A DNA stretch of 39,344 nt from a virus, in IMG/VR virus record IMGVR_UViG_3300033141_005909, positions 1-39,344 of that record. One strand, written 5' to 3'. The position numbers and the translations under genes were made by a program. Positions within the stretch are counted from its first letter, which is position 1, and every line of letters begins with the position of its first letter. Under the pieces are notes generated by a model that worked only from the letters and a program-made list of their open reading frames with translations, was not told the DNA's origin and ran no database searches. This document shows positions 6,941 through 15,010 of this stretch, one piece after another.

Positions 6941-8419
6941 ATGGTTCAAACTGTTCATGATATAATTATTAGACTGAAACAGGAAGGAATGAATGAGACA
7001 GCTAAAGCTGTGCAACAACTTGGGCCTCAATTAAAAAATTTAAAGAAAGGAGAAACAGCTGTTGCTTCTGGAACTAAAATAATGAATCAAGGTGTGCAAA
7101 AAGCAACTATTGTTTTTAAACGAAATAAAAAAGGTATCTTAGAAGTTTCAAAATCATTAACTACAAATGTTTCAAATATGAGAAGATTTAGAATGGAATG
7201 GTTGTCTGTTATGTTCTTTTCTATGAATGTCTCACGACGACTTAGAGGAATAATGATGGGTTCTGTATCAACTTTAACTAAAATTGCTGGAAAAAATAAT
7301 GAGGCGGCACAAACTGTTGCCGCACTTTCAGCACAATTCACTTACCTTAAATTTGCAATAGGAAGTGCAATCGGTGAAGCACTTCAACCATATATGCCAA
7401 TTATTGCTAAATTTGTGGATAAAATGGTGGAGTTTATTGAACAACATCCTGATTTAGTTTTCAAAGGACTTGTTGGTGCTTTTGTAATTTTTGCAGGATT
7501 AAATATCGCAGGACAATTAGCTTTAGTAGCAACTGGTTTTATGCAAATTGCTACAAATGCAATGGCAGCAAAAACAGCTGTAATGGGATTTAAAACATTA
7601 GGAGCAATAGCAACAGCAACAATTGGATTATATATTGCTTATGGGGGAATAAAAGATATAATTAAAGGAATTTCTGAAGCGGATTGGAAAACAATTTTAA
7701 AAGGAATTCTTACAGCAGGAGTTGGTGGAGCCCTTGTAGGTGCGGCGGCGGCGATTGCTCTCGGAACTCCATTACTTGCATCAGCAGTAATTGGAGCAAC
7801 TGTTGCTGTTTCAATTGGATTAATACTTGCATTTTATATTAAAGATACTAAAAGAATTGAAAGATTAAGAGCAAGAGGTTTATCAGAAAAAGATATAGCT
7901 CAATTAAAAATAGAAGAAATATTTGGAATTGATACAGGTATTTCTGGATTTGCAAGGATGCAGAGAGAAGTAGATGATTTTCTTCAACAAGCAAAAAATT
8001 CAGCAAATGAAACAAGTGAGAGTTGGCAAAATTCATGGAGGCATGCATTAGGAAAATATAAATTATCTACTCCTTTAGGATGGTTATTATTACAAGTAAG
8101 TCAAGAATGGATTAATATGGCTAATGTAGCAACATCTCAAATTGATAGAATTATAGCTAAAATAAATACAATTCCAAGAGAGATTGTTACAACTGTGAGA
8201 ATAAGGACTATTGGAGGAGGAATTGGAGTAAGAGGATTTGCTACTGGGACAGATTATGTTCCAAAAACAGGAATGTATTTGCTTCATAGAGGAGAACAAG
8301 TAATTCCCAACAATATTACAAATAATGTGAATGTAAATGTTTCTGGAAATCAAAATGCAAATGCAATTGCTCAGGCAATTTCAGAAGAATTAAATAAAAA
8401 ATTGAGGAGGTATATCTAA
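6941..8419 (+). CDS. Tail tape measure protein
   Basis: 492 residues. A helical N-terminal third (GMNETAKAVQQLGPQLKNLKK) is followed by the MRRFRMEWLSVMFFSMN segment common to archaeal-virus tape measures. Long hydrophobic Gly/Ala-rich stretches occupy about 175-300 (GGALVGAAAAIALGTPL), and the end has GTDYVPKTGMYLLHRGEQV, a typical tape-measure C-terminus. Shine-Dalgarno GGGGGG lies about 20 bases upstream with AAGGA closer. At roughly 0.15 nm per residue, a known rule for siphovirus tapes, the tail would be about 70-75 nm long. The hydrophobic segments may also help genome delivery across the membrane. Confidence 0.82.
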   Translation: MVQTVHDIIIRLKQEGMNETAKAVQQLGPQLKNLKKGETAVASGTKIMNQGVQKATIVFKRNKKGILEVSKSLTTNVSNMRRFRMEWLSVMFFSMNVSRRLRGIMMGSVSTLTKIAGKNNEAAQTVAALSAQFTYLKFAIGSAIGEALQPYMPIIAKFVDKMVEFIEQHPDLVFKGLVGAFVIFAGLNIAGQLALVATGFMQIATNAMAAKTAVMGFKTLGAIATATIGLYIAYGGIKDIIKGISEADWKTILKGILTAGVGGALVGAAAAIALGTPLLASAVIGATVAVSIGLILAFYIKDTKRIERLRARGLSEKDIAQLKIEEIFGIDTGISGFARMQREVDDFLQQAKNSANETSESWQNSWRHALGKYKLSTPLGWLLLQVSQEWINMANVATSQIDRIIAKINTIPREIVTTVRIRTIGGGIGVRGFATGTDYVPKTGMYLLHRGEQVIPNNITNNVNVNVSGNQNANAIAQAISEELNKKLRRYI

Positions 8420-8826
8420 TGGATGTTCAATTAAGTAGCAGTGCAGTAAATTCAGGCATACCAGTTAATCTTTGGGGAACTCAAATAACTCCAGCATATG
8501 AAAAAAATATAGATAGTCCTGTTTATATAGGTCAAACAGGAAGTTCTGATTCTATTAGTGAAGTTAATATTGGTTCAAGAGAAAATCCTCAAATTACTGT
8601 GGAAGGATTAATTGATGTAGATAAAACAGGTAGTAGTTACCCAACAATAACAAAATTAAAGAATTTTTGGAAAGAAGATACAATATATATCAAGGATAAT
8701 GTTTTCTTTCCAACTTGGACTAAAATTGCTGTTAAGTCATTAAGATTTAATAGAACTGCTGAATTTCAAAAAGATACAAAAGGAAATATAATAAATTATA
8801 ATATTACTGCAATTCAAACACTATGA
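8419..8826 (+). CDS. Small distal-tail protein
   Basis: 135 residues, beta-rich, starting on the tape-measure stop (TAATG overlap) with a strong Shine-Dalgarno GAGGAGG. The content (NLWGTQITPAYEKN, IGSRENPQITVEGLIDVDK, and a strand-rich end) and the place just after the tape measure point to a distal-tail or baseplate ring protein. It overlaps the hub gene by 4 bases. The family is inferred from position rather than a firm motif. Confidence 0.5.
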   Translation: MDVQLSSSAVNSGIPVNLWGTQITPAYEKNIDSPVYIGQTGSSDSISEVNIGSRENPQITVEGLIDVDKTGSSYPTITKLKNFWKEDTIYIKDNVFFPTWTKIAVKSLRFNRTAEFQKDTKGNIINYNITAIQTL

Positions 8827-10118
8827 AACACAAATGTAAATTGAGAATTTATAAAAAAATAGGTGAAGATGAATGGGATAGTAATTATACTGAATTAAGT
8901 ATAACTGACATTGATGCAAATATTGGAATTAAAACAACTAAAGATACTTTCTCTTTTAAGTTGCCAAATCCAAATCAAACAAATAAAGATAAAGTTCATA
9001 TTGATGATAGAATTCAAATCTTTTTTTATACTGGAAGTTTGAATACAAGTTCAGATTTAATTATAGATGGAAATATTACGAAAATAAGTCAAGATATTAA
9101 TGAAAGCCAAAGAATGATTTCTGTTAATGGTTCTAATAGAACAGAAGATTTACTAAATATATTAGTTCAACTTTCTTTTAATGATTATCAAAAAGATGTA
9201 AGTGAAGTAATGCAAGAAATAATTAATAAAGTCAATAATCAAAACAGCAAAATAAGTGGAGAGGATAAATTCATTTCAACAGATATTCAATCCACAAAAA
9301 AAGATGGCAGTGCTTTTCCAAAAAAGATTTTTGTTAGTGCATATAAACCTGCTTATGAATTAATTGAAAGATATTCTACTGATGAATATACTGAAGATGG
9401 AGGTTATATGTTTTGGGTTGATTCTAATAATGTTTTTCATTGGACAAATAAAACAACTAATTTAAGTTCAGAAGATTATAAATTTGATGAAAGTCAGGAT
9501 AACATCAGAAGTTTAAAAGTAGATGAAGGAACATGGGATATTTTTAATGCGGCGATTGTGGATGTAGGCAGAGATGCTTATGGACATGGAAACCATACTT
9601 TAGTTTTTAATCAGATTAGTATGGTTGATGTAGGAACTAAATGGACTTTCTTAGATTTAAGTTCTACAACACCAACTCTTTTAACTCAGGAATTTGAAGA
9701 TCATCCAGCAAAATGGGATACTGGTTCAGATGGAGAACCAACTGGAAGTTTTCCAAATTCTTATCCTTATACTTGTTCATTTTATACAATGTCTGATGCT
9801 TATATTGAAGGCACAAGCAGTTGGGTGGTTAATTCTGATGCAGAATTTAATCTGGCAATTAGAAGAACAGCAAGAGCAATTGGAAAGGATAAAGGACAAT
9901 CTATTTTAAATAAAAAAGGGGAAAAAAGATATAAAATTGATTGTGAATTAAATGGAACAAATGGATATACAATTGGAGAATTAGCAGAATTTACAATTCA
10001 ATCTCATAATTTAGAAAATCAAAAAGTTAGAATAATGGATATTGAACATTCATTTAATAAATCTGGATGGATTACGGTTCTTCGTTGTGAAGAAGATCCA
10101 GAAATTGTAGGAGCATAA
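8823..10118 (+). CDS. Baseplate hub protein (gpD / gp27-like)
   Basis: 431 residues. The start reads as tail-hub proteins do: strand-rich with IKTTKDTFSFKLPNPNQ and RIQIFFYTG, then GNITKISQDINESQRMISV followed by NGSNRTEDLLN, the conserved hub segment. The final part (CELNGTNGYTIGELAEF, RIMDIEHSFNKSGWITVL) is a second beta domain common to gpD-like hubs. It would form the ring at the tail tip to which fibres attach. ATGA overlap with the previous gene. Confidence 0.72.
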   Translation: MKHKCKLRIYKKIGEDEWDSNYTELSITDIDANIGIKTTKDTFSFKLPNPNQTNKDKVHIDDRIQIFFYTGSLNTSSDLIIDGNITKISQDINESQRMISVNGSNRTEDLLNILVQLSFNDYQKDVSEVMQEIINKVNNQNSKISGEDKFISTDIQSTKKDGSAFPKKIFVSAYKPAYELIERYSTDEYTEDGGYMFWVDSNNVFHWTNKTTNLSSEDYKFDESQDNIRSLKVDEGTWDIFNAAIVDVGRDAYGHGNHTLVFNQISMVDVGTKWTFLDLSSTTPTLLTQEFEDHPAKWDTGSDGEPTGSFPNSYPYTCSFYTMSDAYIEGTSSWVVNSDAEFNLAIRRTARAIGKDKGQSILNKKGEKRYKIDCELNGTNGYTIGELAEFTIQSHNLENQKVRIMDIEHSFNKSGWITVLRCEEDPEIVGA

Positions 10119-10709
10119 ATGGGAGTAGGAGATACAATAGGTGAAGAATTTAGAAATACAAGAGATTTTAAAACTGAGAAAGATATTGGCAGCAAGAAAA
10201 CTGAATTGCTTTTATTAAAGAAAAGAACAATCAGTATTAAAGATAGACATTTAATTGTTAAACAACGAGATACAAGTCAAGATGGAATTTGGGGAAGAGA
10301 TAGTTGGGGAACAATGAGATGGACAGGAACATATAGTTCAACTTATACTGTTCAAAGAGTTGTTAATCCAAATAGAAAATTTGTTGATAATCTTTATAGC
10401 ACTACATTTAAAGATACTAATTCAACAGCAACATGGGATGGTTCTGGATCAATTACATTTGATACAACAAGTCAAATAGCTTTAAGCACGGCAATTTTTA
10501 AAAATAATGAAACAATCAGTTCTGCTACTTTAACTGCTACAGCAACAGGTTCTGGAAGTTTAACTTATTATTTAAGTGCAGATGGTGGAAATAATTGGGA
10601 AAATGTAACTAATGAAACAGAACATACATTCACAAATACAGGAAAAGATTTAAGATGGAAAGCAAGTGGATCAGATAAGGTTATAACTAAAATTGAGATT
10701 GATTACTAA
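10119..10709 (+). CDS. Tail-tip protein with a C-terminal beta-sandwich domain
   Basis: 196 residues beginning directly after the hub stop. Residues 1-60 are charged and polar; residues 95-196 form a likely Ig or carbohydrate-binding-like sandwich (TATWDGSGSITF, GSGSLTYYLSADGG, a Trp-rich pair NNWENVTNE and KDLRWKASGS). Such folds at the tail tip often bind the cell surface. Specific receptor unknown. Confidence 0.55.
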   Translation: MGVGDTIGEEFRNTRDFKTEKDIGSKKTELLLLKKRTISIKDRHLIVKQRDTSQDGIWGRDSWGTMRWTGTYSSTYTVQRVVNPNRKFVDNLYSTTFKDTNSTATWDGSGSITFDTTSQIALSTAIFKNNETISSATLTATATGSGSLTYYLSADGGNNWENVTNETEHTFTNTGKDLRWKASGSDKVITKIEIDY

Positions 10710-10724
10710 TATTTATATAGATAA

Positions 10725-10745
10725 AAATTAATAAATTAAATAATA
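10725..10745 (+). promoter_or_regulatory. Possible TATA-rich internal promoter
   Basis: The 52-base gap before 10762 is nearly pure A/T. AATTAAATAATAA lies about 25 bases before the ATG and there is no Shine-Dalgarno, so a leaderless internal promoter is plausible. Confidence 0.35.
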
Positions 10746-10761
10746 AAAAATTATTAATAAG

Positions 10762-11124
10762 ATGGTTTTGTTAAATGATGCAAAAACTCAGGTAAGGAAT
10801 TTTTTAGCAACAGGAAATGCAGATTATCCTAAATATATGTTATTTGGTTCAGATACAACAAGTGCTAATGTAACAGATTCAACAATGACTTCTTTGATTG
10901 CTACTGCATCATTTGAAAATGTTAATGTAGGAGTTACAAGACAAGTTAAATATGAAGCAATCTTATTAACAACACAGGCAACTGGTTCAGATATATCTCA
11001 AATTGGATTGTCATCAGACACAACAGGAACATCTGGAACATTATTTACTAAAGAAAATATAAATACAATCACAAAAACTAAAAACTTTGATATTCAAGTA
11101 ATTGAAATATTAGAAATAACTTAA
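10762..11124 (+). CDS. Tail fibre-associated protein
   Basis: 120 residues. The layout YMLFGSDTTSANVTDS, followed by beta strands and then GLSSDTTGTSGTLFTKENI, is typical of small tail-fibre or baseplate proteins that have a 'site-specific bonus' start and end in strands. The LSSD stretch is encoded by a copy of the repeated GTCATCAGACA motif (11010-11020). It probably belongs to the fibre set with the next gene, one base downstream. Confidence 0.55.
   Translation: MVLLNDAKTQVRNFLATGNADYPKYMLFGSDTTSANVTDSTMTSLIATASFENVNVGVTRQVKYEAILLTTQATGSDISQIGLSSDTTGTSGTLFTKENINTITKTKNFDIQVIEILEIT
11010..11020 (+). repeat. GTCATCAGACA motif copy 2 (within fibre-associated gene)
   Basis: TTGTCATCAGACA in the same coding frame as copy 1, again Leu-Ser-Ser-Asp. 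Confidence 0.5.
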
Positions 11125-11125
11125 A

Positions 11126-11659
11126 ATGGCAATACCAAATAGCTTCACAAATGGAACTATAGCAGACGCAGACAAAGTTAATGAAAATTTCACATATGTA
11201 GATGATAGATTAAGCACTATGGAAGCAGTTTATACAGGATCAGATTTTGATAGTTCAATATCAACAGCTAATAATTCAGATGAACAAAGTTATGAAATGC
11301 CAGCCATTTCAAGTGATGAATTGACGGGATTTAATTATTTAGTTATTACAATTACGGGAACTACATTCATTCAAGAAACAACAGTTGCAGCAAAAACTGA
11401 AATAAAAATTCAAACTCGAGCTGTGGGGGACAGTTATTCAGATTCATTAGGATATACTCCAACTGTGCAAAGAAATGCTTCTACAGACGCAACTCCTGAT
11501 TTTTATTTAACAAATACAATAAGGTGGGTTCACACATTAACAAATGATGAGAAAACCAATGGAGTTCAAATAAAATTATTCAGTAAATCAACAGTAGGGA
11601 ACTCAAACATCCCCGTAAGCTGGACAAATGTCCAAAGCACTGTGGAGGCTATAAAATGA
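11126..11659 (+). CDS. Tail fibre-like protein
   Basis: 177 residues. The start IPNSFTNGTIADADKVNENF is a widespread N-terminal motif of viral tail fibre and virion-decoration proteins (a trimerising helix follows it). The remainder is beta-rich, with NYLVITITGTTF and a C-terminal INxPVSWTNVQ-type strand. It ends the head-tail operon. The receptor is unknown. Confidence 0.6.
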   Translation: MAIPNSFTNGTIADADKVNENFTYVDDRLSTMEAVYTGSDFDSSISTANNSDEQSYEMPAISSDELTGFNYLVITITGTTFIQETTVAAKTEIKIQTRAVGDSYSDSLGYTPTVQRNASTDATPDFYLTNTIRWVHTLTNDEKTNGVQIKLFSKSTVGNSNIPVSWTNVQSTVEAIK

Positions 11660-11719
11660 CTGGCTATTATAAAAAGAGAGTTCAGATTTAAGAAGTCAAT
11701 AAAAATTAAAATAGAAACA

Positions 11720-11727
11720 TTTATAAA
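11720..11727 (+). promoter_or_regulatory. TATA-like box
   Basis: TTTATAAA is centred about 25 bases before the ATG at 11749, with no Shine-Dalgarno; leaderless start of a new operon. Confidence 0.6.
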
Positions 11728-11748
11728 CTCCATTTTCCTTCATATTTT

Positions 11749-11931
11749 ATGAAAATTTTAGAAAAGTTGAGAAAACTTTTTGAAAAAAAGATAGAAAAAT
11801 ATGATTTCTGTATAATATGTAAAAGAAAATTAAGTGGCAGACAAAGAAAATTCTGCTCACCTTATTGTGCTAATAAATACTGGCATAATAAGAATAAAAG
11901 ATATATTCAAAAATTAGAAATTGAAAGATGA
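11749..11931 (+). CDS. Small FCS-type zinc-finger protein
   Basis: 60 residues. A basic helix of about 20 residues precedes CIICKRKLSGRQRKFCSPYC and KYWHN. This C-x2-C, then F-C-S-x2-C, then KYW arrangement also forms the N-terminal module of the HNH protein at 482, so the two are related. Zinc binding and nucleic-acid contact are likely; a regulatory role is inference. It heads an operon of overlapping small genes. Confidence 0.6.
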   Translation: MKILEKLRKLFEKKIEKYDFCIICKRKLSGRQRKFCSPYCANKYWHNKNKRYIQKLEIER

Positions 11932-12035
11932 AAATTAAAAAGAAGGCAGACCCAAGACAGCCCGCCAAAGAACAGTATCTTCGTGAAGGTGTTATGGCGC
12001 TGGGGGAGTTCTGCCCTCTTATGTTTAGAAAATGA
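11928..12035 (+). CDS. Short ORF with atypically GC-rich codons
   Basis: 35 residues between two ATGA overlaps (11928 and 12032), which supports translation. Bases 11948-12020 use CCC, GCC, CTG, CGT and GGG codons and stand out against the AT-rich neighbours, suggesting recent transfer or a constraint on the RNA. The middle reads PRQPAKEQYLREGVMALG. No family recognised. Confidence 0.45.
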   Translation: MKIKKKADPRQPAKEQYLREGVMALGEFCPLMFRK

Positions 12036-12331
12036 AAACTTTAAGCGAGAAAAGAATATTAGTAGATGAATATTTTGCACATTATACAGAAGAAGATGTC
12101 AAACAATTCATAAAAGAGATTTTAGAGGAGATTGAAAGAAGAAAAAAACACCATATGAAACATTTTGATAGGTATATAAGAGAAACAGAAAAATATGCAG
12201 ATGATGAAAAGCAAGTTGAATATTCAGAAAATCAAGCAATAAAAGAAATGAATATTAATGATGAATTAAATGAATTAGAAGAATTTATTAAACGAAAAGC
12301 AGGCAAGGAGCTGGTAGATAATGAAAACTAA
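12032..12331 (+). CDS. Helical protein of unknown function
   Basis: 99 residues, charged and almost wholly helical (VKQFIKEILEEIERRKKHH, then NDELNELEEFIKRKAG). ATGA overlap with the preceding gene and an 11-base overlap with the next. Coiled-coil interaction protein likely; family unknown. Confidence 0.55.
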   Translation: MKTLSEKRILVDEYFAHYTEEDVKQFIKEILEEIERRKKHHMKHFDRYIRETEKYADDEKQVEYSENQAIKEMNINDELNELEEFIKRKAGKELVDNEN

Positions 12332-12680
12332 ACCACAATCTTTAGATTTGGAAGGGATAAAGAAAAATATCATAGATAGAGTATATAAAGAAACAATTTA
12401 TGAAAATGGAAAAAAATTCTATAAATCTAAAAAAGAAATACCAGACCCCATCATTATTGCATTAGATATTTGTTTTGATGAAATCAAACAACGCCTCAAA
12501 TCAGCCTGCGAGTTTTATTTGAGATATAAAGACAAGCCAGAATTATTAGAAAAAGAAAATCATAAATTATGGGTAAAAATATCTAATGAGAATAGAATAA
12601 CAACAGGAAAAGTAACTGACCAATACAACGAATGGCTATTCAAACTTGCATTTAAAGATGTTTTGGAGGAGGAAAAATGA
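12321..12680 (+). CDS. Hypothetical helical protein
   Basis: 119 residues, mixed charge. The middle (PIIIALDICFDEIKQRLKSAC) is a clear amphipathic helix. Starts inside the end of the previous gene behind AAGGAG and overlaps the next by four bases. Nothing recognised beyond membership of the small-gene operon. Confidence 0.5.
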   Translation: MKTKPQSLDLEGIKKNIIDRVYKETIYENGKKFYKSKKEIPDPIIIALDICFDEIKQRLKSACEFYLRYKDKPELLEKENHKLWVKISNENRITTGKVTDQYNEWLFKLAFKDVLEEEK

Positions 12681-12904
12681 AAACTGAAAAATCAGCCGCA
12701 GAACTTGAAATGGAGGAATTACTGAAAAAATGCGAGGACATAATCAATCATAATTATCTAACAATAGATGATGCGAATCAAATCATAAAAGCGGGATATA
12801 AGTTATTGATGAAATGCGAGGAATTGAGATTATCAAGAGATAGATGGAGAGAGAAATATAAGGAAATTAAATCATTTAAATTAAAAAGGAATAAAGTAAA
12901 ATGA
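12677..12904 (+). CDS. Hypothetical small helical protein
   Basis: 75 residues, helical, acidic first half and basic second half (RLSRDRWREKYKEIKS). Shine-Dalgarno GGAGGAGG lies 7 bases upstream inside the previous gene; four-base overlaps on both sides. Function unknown. Confidence 0.5.
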   Translation: MKTEKSAAELEMEELLKKCEDIINHNYLTIDDANQIIKAGYKLLMKCEELRLSRDRWREKYKEIKSFKLKRNKVK

Positions 12905-13053
12905 CAGGAAAAGATAATCCAAAAGCAGGCATTACAAAAAGAGAAACAAAAAAAGGATCAACTGGAATAATTTTGGAAGAGAAATACTTGTCAGTGGAAG
13001 GCGAAAATTTATCAAAAGTTAAAAAAGTATTTGAGGAGGAGTGGGAAAAATGA
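12901..13053 (+). CDS. Hypothetical 50-residue protein
   Basis: Starts and ends in ATGA overlaps within the operon. Basic N-terminal half (GKDNPKAGITKRETKKG) and acidic helical C-terminal half (KVKKVFEEEWEK). The basic half suggests nucleic-acid contact; no family recognised. Confidence 0.45.
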   Translation: MTGKDNPKAGITKRETKKGSTGIILEEKYLSVEGENLSKVKKVFEEEWEK

Positions 13054-13118
13054 AAGGTTTTAATGAAATTATATTGAAAAAAATCAAATTAATTAAATTA
13101 AACAGGAGGGAAAAATGA
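13050..13118 (+). CDS. 22-residue ORF bridging two genes
   Basis: Runs from one ATGA overlap to the next; its 3' end contains the strong Shine-Dalgarno CAGGAGGG (13103-13110) of the following gene. Probably a coupling leader rather than a functional peptide, rich in Lys and Ile. Confidence 0.3.
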   Translation: MKGFNEIILKKIKLIKLNRREK

Positions 13119-13501
13119 AAGGAAATGTAAAAGCGATAAGCCAGCAAAACCGATCTGTTTTAATTGAAGATAATTCCAAAGAAGAATGGTATGATATTGC
13201 TGATAACGTTAAGTTAGACTATGTTAAAAAAGGAATGTGTGAGTTTTCTGTTGATGAAGAAAACATTGGGCCAAATGGAAATCCAGCATTAACATTTATT
13301 AGACATGAAGGCGGACAAACTAATTTATATGCAAGGAATACAAAGAAAAATAGTTATGAAACAGATGAACAAATGAAAAGAATGTCTGCATTAAAATCTT
13401 CAAGCAGAATTTATGAAGGCACAGGCAAAGAAAAAGAATTTAAAAAATTAACAAATGAATGCCTAAATTATATTAAAACAGGTAGATGGGAGAATGAATA
13501 A
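13115..13501 (+). CDS. Possible OB-fold single-strand DNA-binding-like protein
   Basis: 128 residues. The first 70 form short alternating strands (GNVKAISQQNRSVLIED, EWYDIADNV, GMCEFSVDEE) followed by ALTFIRHEG, which recalls small OB-like folds found in phage recombination operons. The C-terminus is basic, with EFKKLTNECLNYIKTGRW. It starts after a strong Shine-Dalgarno and overlaps the SWIM gene by 8 bases. The fold call is by pattern only. Confidence 0.45.
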   Translation: MKGNVKAISQQNRSVLIEDNSKEEWYDIADNVKLDYVKKGMCEFSVDEENIGPNGNPALTFIRHEGGQTNLYARNTKKNSYETDEQMKRMSALKSSSRIYEGTGKEKEFKKLTNECLNYIKTGRWENE

Positions 13502-13754
13502 AGATATTTTTGTTAAAGCAAAAATAATTAGTAAATACCTGCAAAATATTCAGGAAACAGATAAATCAATTTATGCAGAATTTTCACGGACAGGAATTCA
13601 AGTAAGAATTTGGAAAGAGAATAAAAATCTAAAATCTTCCTGCACTTGCAGACAATTTACTTTTAATCAATCTGATTGCAGTCATATACTTGCTTTAAAA
13701 TATTGGTTAATTAAAAATTCAAAACCAGATGAAATAGATTTATTAGTAGCATGA
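13494..13754 (+). CDS. SWIM-type zinc-finger protein
   Basis: 86 residues. The C-x-C (Cys50, Cys52) and C-x-H (Cys62, His64) with a following hydrophobic helix (ILALKYWLI) match the SWIM domain, usually a nucleic-acid or protein-binding zinc module. Strands VRIWKENKN precede it, as in other SWIM proteins. The partner is unknown; the neighbours (zinc ribbon, HNH) suggest a DNA-related role. Confidence 0.7.
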   Translation: MNKDIFVKAKIISKYLQNIQETDKSIYAEFSRTGIQVRIWKENKNLKSSCTCRQFTFNQSDCSHILALKYWLIKNSKPDEIDLLVA

Positions 13755-14104
13755 AAATAAAATGTAGTTTATGCAATAAATATTTTAAAAAAAAGAATAA
13801 TAGAGGCAGTCCTAAATATTGTCCAATTTGTTTAAAAAAAGTTGAAAAAGAACGAGTAAAAACTTTTTATAAGAAAAATAAGAAGGATTTAACATTAAAG
13901 GTTTTGATAAGAAATCAATTAAGAAATCCAACTTGTTGTTTTCAACAAGGAAGTTATTGTGTGAAAAAAGGGATTAGTATTTTAGGTGTGAGAACTTATA
14001 TTGGAAAAAGGAATAAATGTTTATATAAAGGAAAAGAAAAATTAAAATGTTCTGGATTTAAACCTAAATACCCTTCAATTGTAAAACATATTAAAAATGG
14101 ATGA
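13751..14104 (+). CDS. Zinc-ribbon protein
   Basis: 117 residues, strongly basic. CSLC (5-8) and CPIC (24-27) form a zinc ribbon at the N-terminus; the C-terminal half has further Cys (CC, C and C at about 62-100) that could bind a second metal. Four-base overlap with the SWIM gene and 8-base overlap with the HNH gene. Nucleic-acid binding is inferred from charge. Confidence 0.55.
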   Translation: MKIKCSLCNKYFKKKNNRGSPKYCPICLKKVEKERVKTFYKKNKKDLTLKVLIRNQLRNPTCCFQQGSYCVKKGISILGVRTYIGKRNKCLYKGKEKLKCSGFKPKYPSIVKHIKNG

Positions 14105-14357
14105 AATAGAAATAAAATCAAATACTTGTTGGTTATGCGGTGAAGAAACTGCTCAAAAAGAAAGACATCATGCAATACCTCAATTTTTAAAACCAAAAAA
14201 GAATTTATGCATCACAGTTTGTAGAAAATGTCATCAAAAAATAAATTCTTATACAATTCAATCAGTTCCAAAATTTAAAGCAATTGATAACTTGTTAAAT
14301 AGTTTAAAAGAAGCAATTAAAAAATATGAGAAGAAATTAGATAGATATAGAATATGA
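14097..14357 (+). CDS. Small HNH endonuclease-like protein
   Basis: 86 residues. CWLC (11-14), the HNH core ERHHAIPQF (His24, His25) and VCRKCHQKIN (Cys42, Cys45, His46) are the pattern of small HNH nucleases. A basic coiled-coil ends the protein. It lies at the end of the zinc-protein operon, overlapping the glycosyltransferase by four bases. Targets unknown. Confidence 0.65.
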   Translation: MDEIEIKSNTCWLCGEETAQKERHHAIPQFLKPKKNLCITVCRKCHQKINSYTIQSVPKFKAIDNLLNSLKEAIKKYEKKLDRYRI

Positions 14358-15010
14358 AAATTTTATTAGTTTATTTAGAAGAAGATGCAAAATTAAAAAG
14401 ATGTTTAAATAGCTTGAAAAAGTATTCTCCAGAAATAGAGGTTGTCAAACACAAAGCAGATTCAACTAAAACAAATGTAGCAGAAGAAATATATAATGAA
14501 TTAATCCCTAAAATAGATGATGATGTAATGATATGGCATCCAGATATGGAAGCAACAGAAGGATGGTATGAGAAACTTAAAAATTATTATTCTGTATTTG
14601 ATGTTATTGGAGTTAAATTAGTTTATCCAAATGGATTGATAAATCATTATGGTGGATGGTTGAGGCATGATGGTTGTGGAATTCATCCACATCAATATTG
14701 CATGGATTTTTGTTTAGAAAAACCAATGGAATGTGTTTATGTTACAGGACCAGGAACTTTAATAAAGAAAAGAGTTTTTAATAAAGTAGGTAAATGGGAT
14801 AATCAGTTTGATTATTTCATTGATGTAGATTATTGCTTTAGAGCCAGAGAAAAAGGATTTAAAGTAGGAGTAGTGCCAGTAAAATTAATCCATCATGAGA
14901 GAGGAGATAATTCAAAAAGATGGAATCAAAAAGAAAATATAAAGCGATTAACAAATTCATGGAAAAAATTCATAACTAAACATCAAAATATATTAGCAAA
15001 ATACAAATGA
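14354..15010 (+). CDS. Family 2-like glycosyltransferase
   Basis: 218 residues. Starts with the GT-A nucleotide-binding strand MKILLVYLEED; the metal-binding region reads DDDVMIWHPDME (around 57-68). A GPGTLIKKRVFNKVG segment and FIDVDYCFRAREKGFKVG (around 125-175) are the acceptor-side signature of GT2 enzymes acting on cell-surface glycans. It would transfer a sugar from a nucleotide-sugar to a glycan or protein. First gene of the modification block, overlapping the radical SAM gene by four bases. Confidence 0.72.
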   Translation: MKILLVYLEEDAKLKRCLNSLKKYSPEIEVVKHKADSTKTNVAEEIYNELIPKIDDDVMIWHPDMEATEGWYEKLKNYYSVFDVIGVKLVYPNGLINHYGGWLRHDGCGIHPHQYCMDFCLEKPMECVYVTGPGTLIKKRVFNKVGKWDNQFDYFIDVDYCFRAREKGFKVGVVPVKLIHHERGDNSKRWNQKENIKRLTNSWKKFITKHQNILAKYK

